Part shown: piece after piece, positions 1 through 13,432 of the stretch
How the letters are laid out: every line of letters starts with the position of its first letter
Position numbering within the stretch: position 1 is the stretch's first letter
Assembly (NCBI GenBank): GCA_946699065.1
Contig: CAMPDV010000060.1
Span: forward strand, 682,001 to 746,000
Origin: Loxodes magnus
Taxonomy: Eukaryota > Ciliophora > Karyorelictea > Loxodida > Loxodidae
Length of the DNA stretch: 64,000 bases
Direction: 5' to 3'
The notes under the pieces: generated by a model
What the model saw: only the letters and a program-made list of their open reading frames with translations
What the model was told of the DNA's origin: nothing
Databases searched by the model: none
Position numbers and translations under genes: made by a program

Positions 1-1092
1 AACTTCTTATGAAATTAAATTTGACATTTGTTTCTCTTAATTTTTAAAATTAGCTTTCTTATCCTTTTCTTCATTGCTCTTTTAACTTTAAACTTTAAAA
101 GGTTAAGGTTTCTTATCAGGCTATTCTTTAGTTTTCTAGAACATTTTTATTTAATCTTTGACTGAAGCTTTTTGCTAAAAAGGATTAACTTTGATATCTT
201 ATTTTTCAATTTCCTCTTCTTTTTCCTTTGTAACTTCCTATTAGTCATTATCTTCTCTTTCTTTTGATTCGTACGATTTATTAATTAAATTTTAGTTTTA
301 TGAATCTTCTATTTGCTCCTCTTAATTTTAACTTATACAATCTTCCTAAAAATCTTCATCTTACTTTTGCTATATCTCACTATCAAGCAATGCACTTTGT
401 ACTTCCTTTTTTAGATCAGACTCTTCTTCTCCTTCTTATTACTTTACTTCTTCCTAGTAAGATTAATTTGAAATTTATTCTTCATTTTAATCTTCACTAT
501 CGTCAGACTCAGAGTCAGTATCAAGTGAAGATTCTCCTGAATCTTCTTCAATTTTATTTCTTTGCTTTTTTTGCCATTTATTTTCAATAGGGTTATTTGG
601 TTATTAAACTTAGTCATAACTCACTGTTTATTATTAAATTCACATTTAATCCTCTCCTTCAAAAAACTACCCTACGGCTAGATACCTTCCCCTCTTTTAA
701 GAAGCTCTTACTGATTTTCCCATTTCGACATGGTTTAAATTTTTTGAATGTTAAGATGAAGTAACATTTGGTTTATTACTTTTATTAAATATATTTTCCA
801 ACTTTTCTTTAATTACTTTTTTGTCCATTTTTTCTTCATCTTCTTCAATCCTGCAAGTTTCAGCCATAGTAGAAAGTCTATTAAGTCTTTTTTTTAAAAC
901 AGAACTGCTAGATCTATCGCGCTAGTCTGAATCTTCTTCCTGAGAATTCTCTTCAGTAAACTAATTAGGAACTGATTTAGTTTTATTTCTGAACTGATCT
1001 ATTCTTTCAATCTCCTATTGCTACTAATTCTAATATATTTAACTTTAAGAATTTGCTTCCTATATGCCTTAGTAATCTCCTTCCATCGACAT
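1..1092 (-). CDS. Q/E/S-rich low-complexity protein, C terminus cut by window edge
   Basis: Unrecognised protein. Reading starts at the ATG at 1092 (MSMEGDYQGIQEANSQ) and stays open to the left edge for about 364 codons when TAA/TAG are read as Q and one TGA as W. The sequence is dominated by Gln, Glu, Ser, Lys and Asp, with a short more ordered stretch (KMDKKVIKEKLENIF) near residues 90-105, and looks largely disordered. No signal peptide or membrane segment is visible. It has no close neighbour: the next gene begins 1.8 kb away on the other strand. The conspicuous open frame on the plus strand inside it (300-590) is only its complement. The 3' end lies outside the window. Confidence that this is coding rests on the continuous frame and composition; function unknown. 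Confidence 0.6.
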
Positions 1093-2911
1093 TTTTATCA
1101 ATTATTTAAACTTTAAAGCAAATCAATTTAAAATATCATAATATTACATCTGATTATTGCCTTCACATCATCATCTCTTAGTAAGTATAAATGAATGTTT
1201 ATCTAACATCAAAATAAGTAAAATTACAAGTCTGGATAACTAATTTAGCTTAAATAGTTCTGCTTTTCAATAAAGAATATTAATCCTTTTAAGTTAATTC
1301 TTATTGACAACTAAACATCTTTAAGCATATTTTTAAAACTATCAATTCTACTCTATATTTCCTATTAATTCTAATATTCATCATATCTACTACATATACC
1401 CAAATATTATGAAAATCAATTATTTAGATCATTTATATCTTCAAACTAATGTTTATAACCTATAAGCATCAGTATTTTTATTTAACTTCTTTATATAAGA
1501 AAAAGTATTTTTAGCGATCAATCTGCTACAGTTTTAATAGGGTAAAATTTACTTTTATAGTTATGTTTATTAAACTACTACAAGTAAAGCTTAAGTATCT
1601 AGTATCTTTTATTTAAATTATCAATTCTATTATTTAAATACTCCTATATTAGCTACTTTCCTATTTATCATAGTTATAGGAAATAAACTTATCTATCTTT
1701 AACTTAAGAATCTCCCAGTTATTTTGATTACTTAACAATATGCTTTACAAGCTAAGTTTAGAACTTGCATACAAAATCTAAAATATTTAAGTTATAAGCT
1801 CTTAAATATAAAATAGCTAATATCTTATCCCTTACTTATAATATACTTAAATAGCTTATTATATAATAAATCAATAATTTAGTATTTGAGCATAGTTGAG
1901 GGAATATTAAGTATTAATTTTATTAATTTAAGAAGGCTAAGCATTATTAAATTTAACTTTCTCTTAAGGAAAGATAAATAGGGGATATTATGAAAGAATA
2001 AGCCTGGAACGAAGAAATAAACTACCTTAGTTACATTATTATGACCCTTGATGTTAATAATTTTTAACTTATTAGAATCTAATCTTAGTAATTCTACTAA
2101 TTTGAAGATAAAAAAGCTGAACTTTAATTTAAAATTATCTATTAATATGTTTGCATTGCTTTATGAAGATAGTATATGGGATTAATATAAAATTAGATTT
2201 TACTTCTAATTTAAATTTTTAGTTGAATATGTTTATTTTCAGGAATCTTTAAACTTTTTCATAATTGTCATTAAAAGTCCTCATCCTTTCAAATCAGTGA
2301 AAGAATAAATATAAACTTTCACTCTTTTTAAATTAAAGAGATATTTTAACTTTTCTAATTTCATTTATTTATATAATTATGCAAACTCTCGTTTGTTTGT
2401 AGATAAAGAATCTAAAATAATGACTCAAGAATATAAATGTTTATATTTCTTAATTTGTTTATGATGTTTCTAAATATTTTAAAGAATGTAAAAAGAATTA
2501 AGGGTAAATCAATAATAATGCGAAGAAAGAGAATGAAAGATTAAATTAAATAAAATTAAGGTTGTTTATTTAGCATTTAGAATATATCTGAACTAAAATA
2601 TAATGCTTTTTAAAAGAATAAATTAATCCCTAATTGAATTTATTAATTGACACTTACAATTGATAGAACTTTATTAATTTGACATAGCAAAGCAATCTGT
2701 CTTTAGCTAAGTACATAGTGCTTAGGTAAATTAGTTTTAATATAATTAAAAGTATAAGTAGATAATAAACTGAAGCTTCTTGGATATAGATATAGTATTA
2801 TATAAATAAGATAAATAGATTTAGTTATTTTTAATTTAAATTTAGTGAACTCAATTATTCAAATTCACTTTGCAAACCTTTTAAACTAGTTGTTACAAAA
2901 CCAACTATAAA
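1093..2911. other. AT-rich intergenic region, no supported gene
   Basis: About 1.8 kb of very AT-rich DNA between two divergently read genes. No frame on either strand shows protein-like composition over a useful length, and no RNA gene was seen. It must contain the promoters of both flanking genes. Confidence 0.5.
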
Positions 2912-4774
2912 ATGAACGAGCAGGAAGACCAAGAAGACCAATACCTTATTAAAAAGAACTAGAAAATTCTAATCTGAAGTAAGATTTTGGATGGTAGAAG
3001 CGTTGGAGTTTTCGCATATATATCTTCGATTCTAATGGGTTTAGTTCTTTCAGCTATAGCTTGGATCATCGTTATGATGTATGTAGCTCCTTTTATTTTC
3101 TAAGAAGAATTTATGCTCAAAAAGATAGAAGTGAGATATTACATTGATTCTCTATTCTTTGCTTTAGCTTTAGGAGCTTGTCTTGCTGGATTATTTAGCT
3201 CAGTTGGAAGAAAATCTGTAATAGTATATACTTTAGTGACTATAATTTTGTGCTGTATTATTACAGGTTTTTGTGAAGATGAAGTAGTTATTGAATGCAT
3301 ATAGTGAATTCTTCATCTTAGCGTAGGATTAATCACTCCTTTAGTAATAGTATATATATCAGAAGTTAATCCATCGTAATTTTTAAGTGGAGCTTTTACT
3401 TTAAGCTTTGTAGTTTTTGGATTAGGCTAAATTTTGTTCGCAAGTTTAATTTAGGATGAGAAATCAGTAAGTCAACTTTCAGGTTGGTAATTCATTTGCT
3501 TAATCTAAGTAGTCTGGTTCTCAATCATTATGATCGCAGTTGCTTACTTCTTGCCTGAAAGTCCTATGTTCTATTTAAGTTAGACTAACAATAAATAAGC
3601 CATCGAAAGTTTAAATTCTATAATTTGGACAAACGAAGCGGAAAATCTTACAGAATAAGAGATTTCAGCCATTAAAGAAAACAAAGGGAATTATATAGAA
3701 AATTTGTTCTGGAAAAATAGCTACTTAAACTAGACTATTATAATGTGCATTCATATGTATACTGTTGGAATAGGCATTTTTTCTGTCTATTATTCAATTC
3801 CTTTGAGATAAGACTTTGAATTCAAAGGATAAGATTTTGGAATATATGTTATCTTTCTAAGCTTTATTATTGGATTAGCTCTTATCATTTCCTTTATACT
3901 AAGTAAGTAGAATAAGTTTGATTAAATCCAGTAAATGATTTTGCTATGCATAATTGTTGCATTTCTAAGCTTAATAGGACACGCAGTAGATCCTAATAAC
4001 TCAGTGAAGTTAATTTCGAAGCTAATGTTTTTATTTTCATTTGTTAATTTCTTAACTGGGCTAATATACATATCATAAAATTATACTACCTAGATAAAAA
4101 CTGTTTGCATTGGCTTTTGCTTAGCTTCTTTCTTCTGGGCAGGCAATAGAACTTGGGATTTTATATATGAAACAGATTGCGACTATTTGGCTCCTTGGGG
4201 TAAGATTTTAATTGGAAATATCATCACTGCTATTTTTCTCTATTTCTTTATTAGACCTGAAATGCATATGAAGCAAGTTAAAAAGGAAGAATCTTAGTAA
4301 GACCAATCACTTGAACCTAATAAAGATGAAAAGTAACCAGAAGCAGTTTCTGAAAATGACAAAATGGAAGAATAGTAAAGCTAAAGTAAATAGTAAAATG
4401 TAGAACACCAAAATTAATAGGATGAAGCCAACTAGTCTAATAGTCCTTCTAACCAAGAAGCTGAAGAAATTCAGTTTTAACCTTTTACTATGGAAGAAAA
4501 CTTTGAGGAAAGTTAAATCAAAGATTCTTAGTAGAAATATTAAATAAATAGCGAGTTTTAAGAAACTTCTTAAAAAAGCTTTTAGAAAATTGAATAATAT
4601 GAAGAGAATTTTGAAAGTTCTGATTAAAACGCAGCATTATAGGAAAATAATGAAAGTGAAGACGATTAAATAGATGAAGTGCAAAGTGTGCCTTAGAGCA
4701 ATTCACAAGTTCTTTATGATTAGCCAAAGAGATGGCTAGTTCGTAGGGAGACTAGAGTGGAAGTAAAGGAATGA
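2912..4774 (+). CDS. MFS-type (sugar/polyol porter-like) membrane transporter
   Basis: Predicted multi-pass membrane transporter of 620 residues, probably a major facilitator superfamily sugar-porter relative. After a short acidic N terminus (MNEQEDQEDQYLIKK) comes a series of about ten to twelve hydrophobic helices. The loop FLPESPMFYLSQTNN matches the family PESPRWL motif that ends the first six-helix bundle, and GLFSSVGRKS resembles the loop 2-3 GxxxDRxGRR motif, weakened. The last 150 residues are a Gln/Glu/Ser-rich cytoplasmic tail. Internal TGA codons encode W (ILIWSK, CIQWILH) and the terminal TGA follows TRVEVKE. The frame is continuous without introns. Substrate cannot be inferred. 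The short open frame at 3113-3304 is part of this gene; that at 4518-4727 on the minus strand is its shadow. Confidence 0.75.
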
Positions 4775-5752
4775 CTTTTAAATTTTATTTTTTTGGCTTA
4801 ATCTATAAAAATTAAATAAGAATGAATATCAATATAATCAAAAGTCTTATTGGCTAATAATTCACTCTAGAAAGCCTTATAGCTCTAACAATAATACTCA
4901 AATGCATTCTTTATTCTTTTTAAGAGATGTTTCAATAGCCTTTACGCCAAGATAATTTATAAAATTGTTACTCTTCTAAATTTTTAAAGCTAGTCTTTAG
5001 GAAGTATTTCTTAATTAAATAGATTAGCTTCACAATTACTTATAGATTTAATTTGAGATATTTTATTAATGATTAAACGTTTACAAGCTAAGATGTACAA
5101 AATATAGTAGTAAGAAATATAAATTTTCAAAAGAGGTTTCTATCCAGAAGCTAAAAATAATATTTAAAGTTTAAGATATCACTAAATGTTCTAAATACTA
5201 AGGTGTATAAAAGCTAATATTATCATCTTTTACTTAAATATAGATAGTTCCATTTACTTTTTCTCTAATAAAGTTTTAAAAAGTTCAAGTATAGTATTTA
5301 AGTTAATTCAAAAGAAACACTACTCTTAGAAGTTAAAAAAGTAAGTAATATAGAGATTAAGCTTGTTTATTTAAAAAATCTTAAAATTAATTATAATTAA
5401 ATAAGATTAGCAAGTTTTTAAAAAGGCACAAAATTGAAATAGTTATAATATTGAACTAGTTAGGGATATAAAGCAAAATTTAATTGTAATAATACTTAGA
5501 ATAATAGAATGATAAGAACTAAGTTACTTATTACTTACTAATTTCTATTTTATTAAAATTCATTTTATTTAGAATACGATTAAATAACTTTTCTTTAATA
5601 AGTAATTGGTAACAAGGTAGATAGAAGCTAAAATAATTAAGAATATTAAGGTTTATAGTTAATAATTATTATTTAGTCTACTTAGTATAATGCTTATTTA
5701 AGGAGTTCGTATAATAGATGCTTTATCGTTAAAGAAAAAGAGAGATTTATTA
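4775..5752. other. AT-rich intergenic region, no supported gene
   Basis: Nearly 1 kb of AT-rich sequence between the transporter and the left copy of the long inverted repeat. I saw no convincing coding frame, RNA gene or further repeat. Confidence 0.45.
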
Positions 5753-5938
5753 TAAGATTACGATTATTCTAAAATTATATCAGTATTGAACATTTTTATC
5801 AGTACTGAATAATTATACCAGTATTGAACAAGGTCTACCAATATCTGATAATTTTATCAGTAACAAACATTCTTGTCAGCATGAAACATTTTTTTAAATA
5901 GCTCCACACCAACGAGAGTGCTACGCGCTCTATAATAA
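5753..5938 (+). repeat. left copy of ~185-bp inverted repeat with tandem 20-bp array and GC-rich hairpin
   Basis: This segment is almost identical to the reverse complement of 18679-18866. From outside inwards it holds a GATTACGA-type edge, then six degenerate head-to-tail units of 19-20 bp (5778-5892; consensus TATCAGTAYTGAACATTTT), then a GC-rich imperfect palindrome at about 5899-5932 ending in GTGCTACGCGCTCTATA. The two copies point at each other across 13 kb, the arrangement of terminal inverted repeats of a DNA transposon. Short unit arrays near termini are typical transposase-binding sites, but that role is inference. No clear target-site duplication flanks the pair. Confidence 0.8.
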
Positions 5939-8900
5939 AATTAATTAATTAATTTATTATTTATAAATTATATATTAATTTAGAAAGTAATTGCTTTAAC
6001 CAATAAGTTAATTATAAATTCACTGCTTTCAAAATAAAAACTATATTTGATTTAGATTAGTTTACTAAATTACAAGATACTCTTATATCAATAATTTTTG
6101 ATTGGTATTGAAGATACGATGAAATATATCAGTTTGTGAAAACTAATAACAATATTATCATTTTAGGCTATAGTAATTTAAGATTAGCTGAAGAAAAATA
6201 TAGATAAAATCAAAAATTATGAAGGCATAGATTTTTAAGAGTTATTAATAGACTTATGTAAGAAAAATAAAGATAATTATTTAATCTTATATTTATGATA
6301 TCGGATGTAAGAGAATTTAAGAAATTAAAACACCAAAATTTGATGTCATTATTGTAAAAAAATTAGATAGTAATTATATAGAGAAGTCAAGTAAAAATGA
6401 CAATTATAAAAGATAAGTGAAAGCCATCGTATTCTTAATTAATCTAGAGTATATATAATTTCTTATGGTCAATCAATTCATCGTAAGTAATAATTAAAAA
6501 ATAAAAATTCTAGCAGAATGAAATAGAAAATTTATCTGTAATACCTAAAATCACAATTCCCTTATATCCACTTGAAGAAAAATAAGCTTTTAAGCTTTAT
6601 ATGATATATTTATATTATAGAGTTTTTTATAAAATAATAAGTCTATTTATAATTTATTTTATCTTTTGATAAATAAAATTTTAAAAAACTTTGCAAGTTT
6701 TAAGTCTCTGTCTTATTTAACTTCTAATATACATTTATATATTTTCTATTAATAAAGTATGAAATTTAGGAATAATTTTGGGCCAAATTCTATAAATTTG
6801 AGAAGCTTGCTATATATCTTTTACTTTTGTCCCTATTATAATGATTTTTCATCATTCTATATTATATTGTGATTATATAGGTATTATATCTTTTATCAAC
6901 TATCAAAAATATTAAAGAGTATTAAATGATTCTATATTATATAATTGAACTATAATCTAATGATTATCTAATAAATCACTTACATTTTGCTATTTATGTT
7001 TATTTAGTTAATTATAATTAATATAATTATATATAGTTCTGTTTAACTGTATTATAGACTTTAAAGCCTATATTGATAACTACTTTAGTAAAATATAGCA
7101 ATGCTGTATCATTTATCTTATATTAGTAATTTTAAATTTAATATCTGTTTATAGTTGTAGGTAATTACTAATATATTAAGTTTTTATATATATAAGTTAT
7201 ATAAACCTACTTAGCATTTTAAGTTTGGAAGGAATAAAATAATATTTACAATAGAAGTTTATTTAATGAAAACTATAGTTAACCATAAAATAATTGAATC
7301 TAATATTTAAGAAACCTAAGCAAGTAATAAGAAAAAAACATAGAAGAGCAATAATAAAAGAATTTGTTTTTAAACTAATTAAAAAAACAATTTAAAATGC
7401 TATTGTTATAGAAAAAAGCTTCAAATTTAGTTATCGTATAAATATTAAAAATTTCGCTCATAACCAATAATGGTATTGCTGATTGTAAATTTAATATAAA
7501 TTAGAACTTTTATTATTAAACATAGGAATTTTGTATACTTTTTAAATAAATTTAAATCAGCATGATATATAAATTTTCCCTTTTAGTCAAATTCTTAACG
7601 AAGAAAGAAAAGTATAAAATTGCTTACCATAATTAAGAATCTAATTAGCTATATTCTAGATTAAAATAGAATATTAATAAAGCTTAAGTAAGTTAGAATT
7701 TATTATAATACTTTTAGAAATTTATCAAAATTAGACTAATTTGAATGAATGAATTTCTTAATAACTTTATTTATATAATAAAAAGAAGCTTAAAGCTATT
7801 AGCTAAATTTCTAGCAAATTAGAATTAAAAATTTGGCTTAATTTTGCTAGAATAAGATAAATTAATTTACTATAAATATTAAATAAATTTTGTGTCTTTA
7901 TTGCTTAACTAAGTTTATAATTCTATATATTGATGAAAATTTTTCTTAAATAAGCTTTTTAAGGAGATATTATAATATGCATAGAGGGAAGATTCAAAAA
8001 TTTAATAGCATTAAATTATTAAGTGACTTATGCTGCTATAAAGATTGGAAGTTTTAATTTAACGCATAAGAAATTTTAATTTATCTTGCTATTTTATTTT
8101 ATTCATTTAAAAAAACAACTTCTTTTCATGTATATACTTAATCAATTTAGCACTAAGATATATATAAATAAATAATAAAGTAATATAATGTTTTCTTTAT
8201 TAATAGTTGTAGACATTTCATTGTAGATAACACTTAAATTTATATACGTATTCTATAACTCACAAGGTAAAAAATAAGCAAATTCATCAAAAATGAAAGA
8301 AAATTATTATAATAGCATATTCTTTTAACTAAGGTTTTCTTAGAAATAATCCTATATAACTATTTATTTATTAATTTTAGCAATTAAGGCTTTAAAATAT
8401 CATTCTCTTTTTCTTTATTAAAAAAAAGAAAAAAATATCCTTCCAGAATAATCTATTATTATCTTTCAAAGCATAAAAGTAACACTGCTTTAATAAATTT
8501 ACACTTTGACTAATTGTTTTAATATTTCTCTTATAAGCATGTTATAATATAATTTACACTTCTAATTCCTTTAATAATGATAAGCTTCATTCATTATTTC
8601 TATAATCTTATTCAATAATGAATTGTCCTCTACTAGATTCATCAATTAAAAGGATATTAGCAATCATTTCCTATTTAGCTTTAATCACTTAAGTAATACC
8701 TTTTACTATTTCAATTTAATAGATTTTTCTTAATAATTTCAATAGTTTTAAAGCAAAGGATAATTTACTTAAGTTCAAACCTCAATTTATTATAAAAACT
8801 AAGGATTACTATCTTTCAATACTATATATAAGGAATTTTCTATAGCAAATGCTTTAAATTTAGGCAAAATTCATTGCATCAATAAACTGAAAATATTTAA

Positions 8901-10190
8901 GTATTGCTTAATTATTTGCTAAACTCTTTTAACTGAAACTTCATAACTATAATAGTTAAATTGTTTAATTATATTTTCAGCTTAGTTTAAAATCATAAGT
9001 AATATGGAAAAATTAAGCATTAAAATTTATATATATCATAATAAGCGAAATCTAAAAATTTAGCAAGTAATCCAAAGATTATCTTAAGTTATAATCTTAA
9101 AAATAAAGCGTAAGCATTAAATTTTGACTTACTTAAATGCAAATTTATATTAATTTTGATCCTTCCTTTTTATTTATTTTTTAGTTTTTCATTTATTTCA
9201 ATTTTTTATTTGAAAAAAGAAAATTTTCCTAGTTAGGTCTGATTCATTATTTAACTGAACTTAATTTTGGTTATCTTAATTTCGCATTGTCAGAAAATAC
9301 CTAAAATTGAGTTGAATTCTTATAAATTTCAATTAACTCTGCTTGATACATCGCTACATCTTATCATCTAATTTTGATAATTTTATTAAATATTTTAGCA
9401 AACTAATTCTGAGAAAAAAATGTTACCTATTTAAAAATTATTTTATAGATTTAAAATATTTTACCAAGATTTTTAATAGCTTCTAGATTTGCTAACTTGG
9501 TATTAAACTAAAAGTTTAAGATATTGCTTACGGAGTCATAGATATTTTGCAATAATCTAGATAAGTAGCATTCGTATTTTCTTTGTCTTTTACAAACTGA
9601 TTTATTTTATAAATTAACTTTTTTTAATTATAGATTGATTCTTTTATTATGCTTCTTAACTTAAAAAGGAACTAACACTAAATAGAATATTTTTTTAATT
9701 TCTTAATTGAAAATTAAATCTTTTATAACTAGCCTAATTTTGTTTTTTAAGAAGAATAAAATTAGAAATAACCTTTTAAAGCCCTTAACTAAAAGCTTTA
9801 GTATATAGAAAAGAAATTTTTTAGTGCCAAAACTATTTATTATACATCTAACTCTAGTCCCTTTAAATGCAATTTATGCAAGCTTCATTAGTATCAATAA
9901 TTTTTTTTTAAATTTAGTTATAAGCTATTAAGTTAAACTATATTTAATAAAGAGGTAGATGATTATTTAAAATCTATAAGGAAAATATCATATATGATGG
10001 AAAAATTCTTTAAAGATAGCTTTATTTAATTTCGCTGTTTGATTCGGATATTAAAGTTTAGAATTAAGGTTTAAATGCGTTTTAGTAGTTAAATTCCTAA
10101 AATCCATTTATTTAATTGTTAAGAATTCATTTTTATTTAGAATTTTATTAAATAATAAAAATCAATCAGGCTAAAAGAAATTCAAATCAG
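5939..10190. other. AT-rich interior of inverted-repeat block with only coding-like patches
   Basis: Over 4 kb of very AT-rich sequence inside the inverted-repeat block. The stretch at about 6180-6600 gives protein-like reading on the plus strand (for example NYEGIDFQELLIDLCKKNKD, then in another frame TPKFDVIIVKKLDSNYIEKS), suggesting a decayed or intron-split gene, but I could not join it into one model. The remainder shows nothing I can support. Confidence 0.35.
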
Positions 10191-11051
10191 CCGAGCTGCC
10201 CTTATAAATAGTTCATATTCGCTATCATATTTTTTGGGCCTAAGTTTGGATTACATGAACAAAGTTTGCCTTCCTCTTTTAAATTAATAAGGTTTATAGT
10301 TATTTTGGAAAGCCTTTCGATAGTTAGCATCGAGCAAAGGGGATATCAAGCCAAACATCTTAATTTAGTTTTTCCTCATAGATCTGAATCTTGAGTTTAA
10401 TGAAGTTTCTTTTTATTAAAAAAGAAAAATACATCAAGCCACTTAATAAGGAAATGCTCTGAGATAGAATCTTTATTTGATCATGGGAGGTTAGTAATAA
10501 CTGCAGATAAATTGAAGTTTGGTGGATAAGATAAGTATAAAAAAGGAATTTCCAGAATGTTGCTTTGGATTAAAAAATAATATGGATAATGATTAGCCTC
10601 TTTCAATAACTACTGTTGAATCATAATCAAATTCTATTATAAAGAACAGCTTTCCAAGTTTCTGATATGTGCAAGTTCTATAAAATAATCAATTTTAGCA
10701 ATCTGATATTAAATCTCTAAGAAATCATAAGTAAGCTTTCCTTAAGCTCAAAATTAAAGCTTATAAAGAGGCAATTTTACTTAATTTAGCTCTTGATAAT
10801 CTAAATTTTGTAACCAACTATGGTGTTTTTGTTGTAGCAGTTAATTCCTTTACATTAATCACAGATCTCTTAACTAACTAAGGAATAGACTGAAGTAAAA
10901 AATAAAATAACAAGCTACAACATTAAAAGCATCAATGGAAGAAGAAAGCGAATTCTGCTCTTTTAATCCAAATTTGTGTCCAAAGAAAGATGATAGTAAA
11001 TATGAACTATTAATGAGTGCATTTACGATTGTAGTGATGCTTTTAGCCTGA
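10190..11051 (+). pseudogene. remnant or unresolved 3' part of a VIT/VWA-like gene
   Basis: The best-supported part is at about 10500-11051. It reads KAYKEAILLNLALDNLNFV then TNYGVFVVAVNSFTLITDL, resembling the region after the VWA domain in VIT/VWA proteins, where a helix is followed by 'lSxTSFVAV'. A GT-AG intron of 20 nt (10895-10914) joins GIDW to TTTLKASMEEESEFCSFNP, after which the frame runs to TGA at 11049-11051 (MLLA*). Upstream (10190-10500) a protein-like reading exists in a different frame, and no start or link could be established. It may be a decayed gene, a gene with more introns, or a chance resemblance; the family call is tentative. Confidence 0.3.
10895..10914 (+). other. 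20-nt intron in VIT/VWA-like remnant
   Basis: The sequence GTAAAAAATAAAATAACAAG has GT and AG ends. Its removal joins two frames that are both protein-like (GIDW and TTTLKASMEEE). Length and A/T content match the other introns in this window. Confidence 0.45.
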
Positions 11052-13412
11052 TAAGATACTTGTTAATTGAATGTTTAATAAAATAATAATTTTAATTAAA
11101 TTGTATAAAATATTAAAGATCTAATTATAGCAAAAGTCAGTTTAGGAAATTTAATTGAGTTTTCTCTTTATAAAAAATGAAATCTATATCTTAATTATTA
11201 TTAAATCAAAATTTATATCTACTTTTATTTTTAATTTTTTAATTAAATTATCTAACTTTTAAACTTTGTGTAACTAAGCTAAGCAAAAATTGGATAAAAG
11301 CATTAATTAAATTTATGACTTTTAGAGTGATTTTAAATTAACTTGATTGTATTATCTTTAAAAACTAATTAATTAATTATTATGTTTCCTTGTTATTTAG
11401 TGAGGCTAATTCACTAGCATTTAATTAACTAGGATAGAATTAATAGCATAAATATATAATTTTATTGCAATTGAATTAGAACATATTGCAAATGCCAGAT
11501 ATTTGTATATAGATTAATGGGTTATAATAAAAGTAGATAGTATATGGTTACTAGTAATAAGGAGAATTCTATAAGAAATTGTTATTTAGGATGCAGTAAT
11601 TAAATTAGTTCTAGCTAGTAATTTAGTTTTATAGTGTAGAAATAATAAAACAATTTGAATATAGAGGAATACTTAGAAATACCTAATATATTCAATTATT
11701 AAAATAATCATTTGAAAGAGAATCAACATCTAATTAATTTAAAGGATTTAATACTAATTTCTCTATATAAGATTGACTTAGCTACAAGTTTTAGTATCTA
11801 ATTTATAATCCTGCTAAATAAAAAGAAAGGATCATATAGTTTTTAAGCTTAGATTTGGATTCTATTATTTAAAATAATTTTTTATACAAATAATATATTG
11901 AATTATTTAATTAGCAAGTCATAGCTCATATTGGTAAATATTGCTTTGTCTTAGACTTTTTTAATATTTTATTTTATATATATTATGATTCATAATTTTT
12001 AAATTAGCTATTTTATATCATTAAGGGGGAAAAATAAAGGGAAAGCTGTATTAAATTTAATGAATAGTAATAAGGAAAATAGAAGAACTTCAAGAAGAAT
12101 TTGAGAAAAAATAAATAAAGAAATAAGAAAATTACAAGCTAAAATCATAAAAATAGCTGCTTTGAATAAACTAATAGATATAATTTATTCTCACCACATA
12201 GAAAAAGATAATTTTATATATATATGACTTTGCTTTTAGAAATTTATATTTAAAATTACATAGATGAAATATAGAGTATTTATAATCTAACTGATAAAAA
12301 ATTTATTAGTACATCAAAAAGTATAAATAAGCAATTTTAGATTTTGTTTTAAAAATAAATTTTTTTCAGCTTAAATATCTTTAAATTCACGCATTTAAAA
12401 ACAGGATTCGCTGTATATAAAACTGAAAAACTATTATTCAATTGCCAGCCAACTTAAATAAAATAGCTAATGTAAGATAAATGCTAGTTCGAAAATTTTT
12501 TTTCATTGAAAAAGAAATAATTTCAAAATAACCAAAAAAGTATAGAATTTAATTAAGATTTTTTCCAAGTACTGCCTATTATCAGTGTTGAGGAAAATTT
12601 TTATTAGAGTATATTTAAGAATAGAGATTAAAAAATGTTTGCAAAATTTATTATTGCAGAACAATGAAAAGAGTCTATTATAATAAAATTGAAAAATAAT
12701 GAAGACAGATGTAATATTCTAAAAATAAGAGTCCTACAAATGTAATTGGAAATGAAAAAGAATAATTTTAAAAATCAGCCAAAATATTTCTAGAAGAATA
12801 ATCCAAAATATGTTTATTATTGTTAATCTTCGATTATTAAGAATCTTAGAATTAAAAATTTTCTTTAATAATAATTATAAAGCTGAATAATTCTTTCCTA
12901 GTTCTATTAATTCCTTTAAAAAATTATTTTGCTTACATAGATATTTCTCTTTACCTTGAAAGATAAATAGGATGCAATTTAAGAATTAGAAGTGCATAAT
13001 TTAAATCCAAATACATTAATAGTTTTTTTATTAATTTTTAAAATGATATTTTAAACTCATTCTGTATTAGAAGTAAAATATGAAGCATTTACTAATAATA
13101 AACTCAGACTAGTTTAGGCTAATTGTTCAAGTTATAAAAAAATTTATTATTTAGACGATTCCTTTTATTTAAATCTATACTAAAACTTATCTTAAGCGTA
13201 AAGCAATACTATTAAAATTTTTGAATAGTTAACTAAAAAATAAGAAAAATAAAATTTATATTTTTATTTTAATTCTAAGATTTTAAAGATTTTTCATTGA
13301 ACCCACTTAAGAAAAAAGATAAGGATGCTATTAATCCATTTTAATAAATAATTAAATAAAAATTTAATAAATACTCTCTTTTTTGATTTTATCTTTGAAT
13401 TGTAAATTAAAT
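11052..13412. other. AT-rich region, one coding-like patch
   Basis: About 2.4 kb within the inverted-repeat block. A plus-strand patch at about 11640-11990 reads like protein (NLNIEEYLEIPNIFNYQNNH), but frame and limits are uncertain. Nothing else is supported. Confidence 0.3.
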
Positions 13413-13432
13413 AAGTTTTTACTTCTTATAAT

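Noticed and set aside
300..590. Leu/Phe-rich 96-codon plus-strand frame as a gene
   Set aside because: It is the complement of the Q/E-rich minus-strand gene; polyGlu/Gln codons read backwards give Leu/Phe/Ser.
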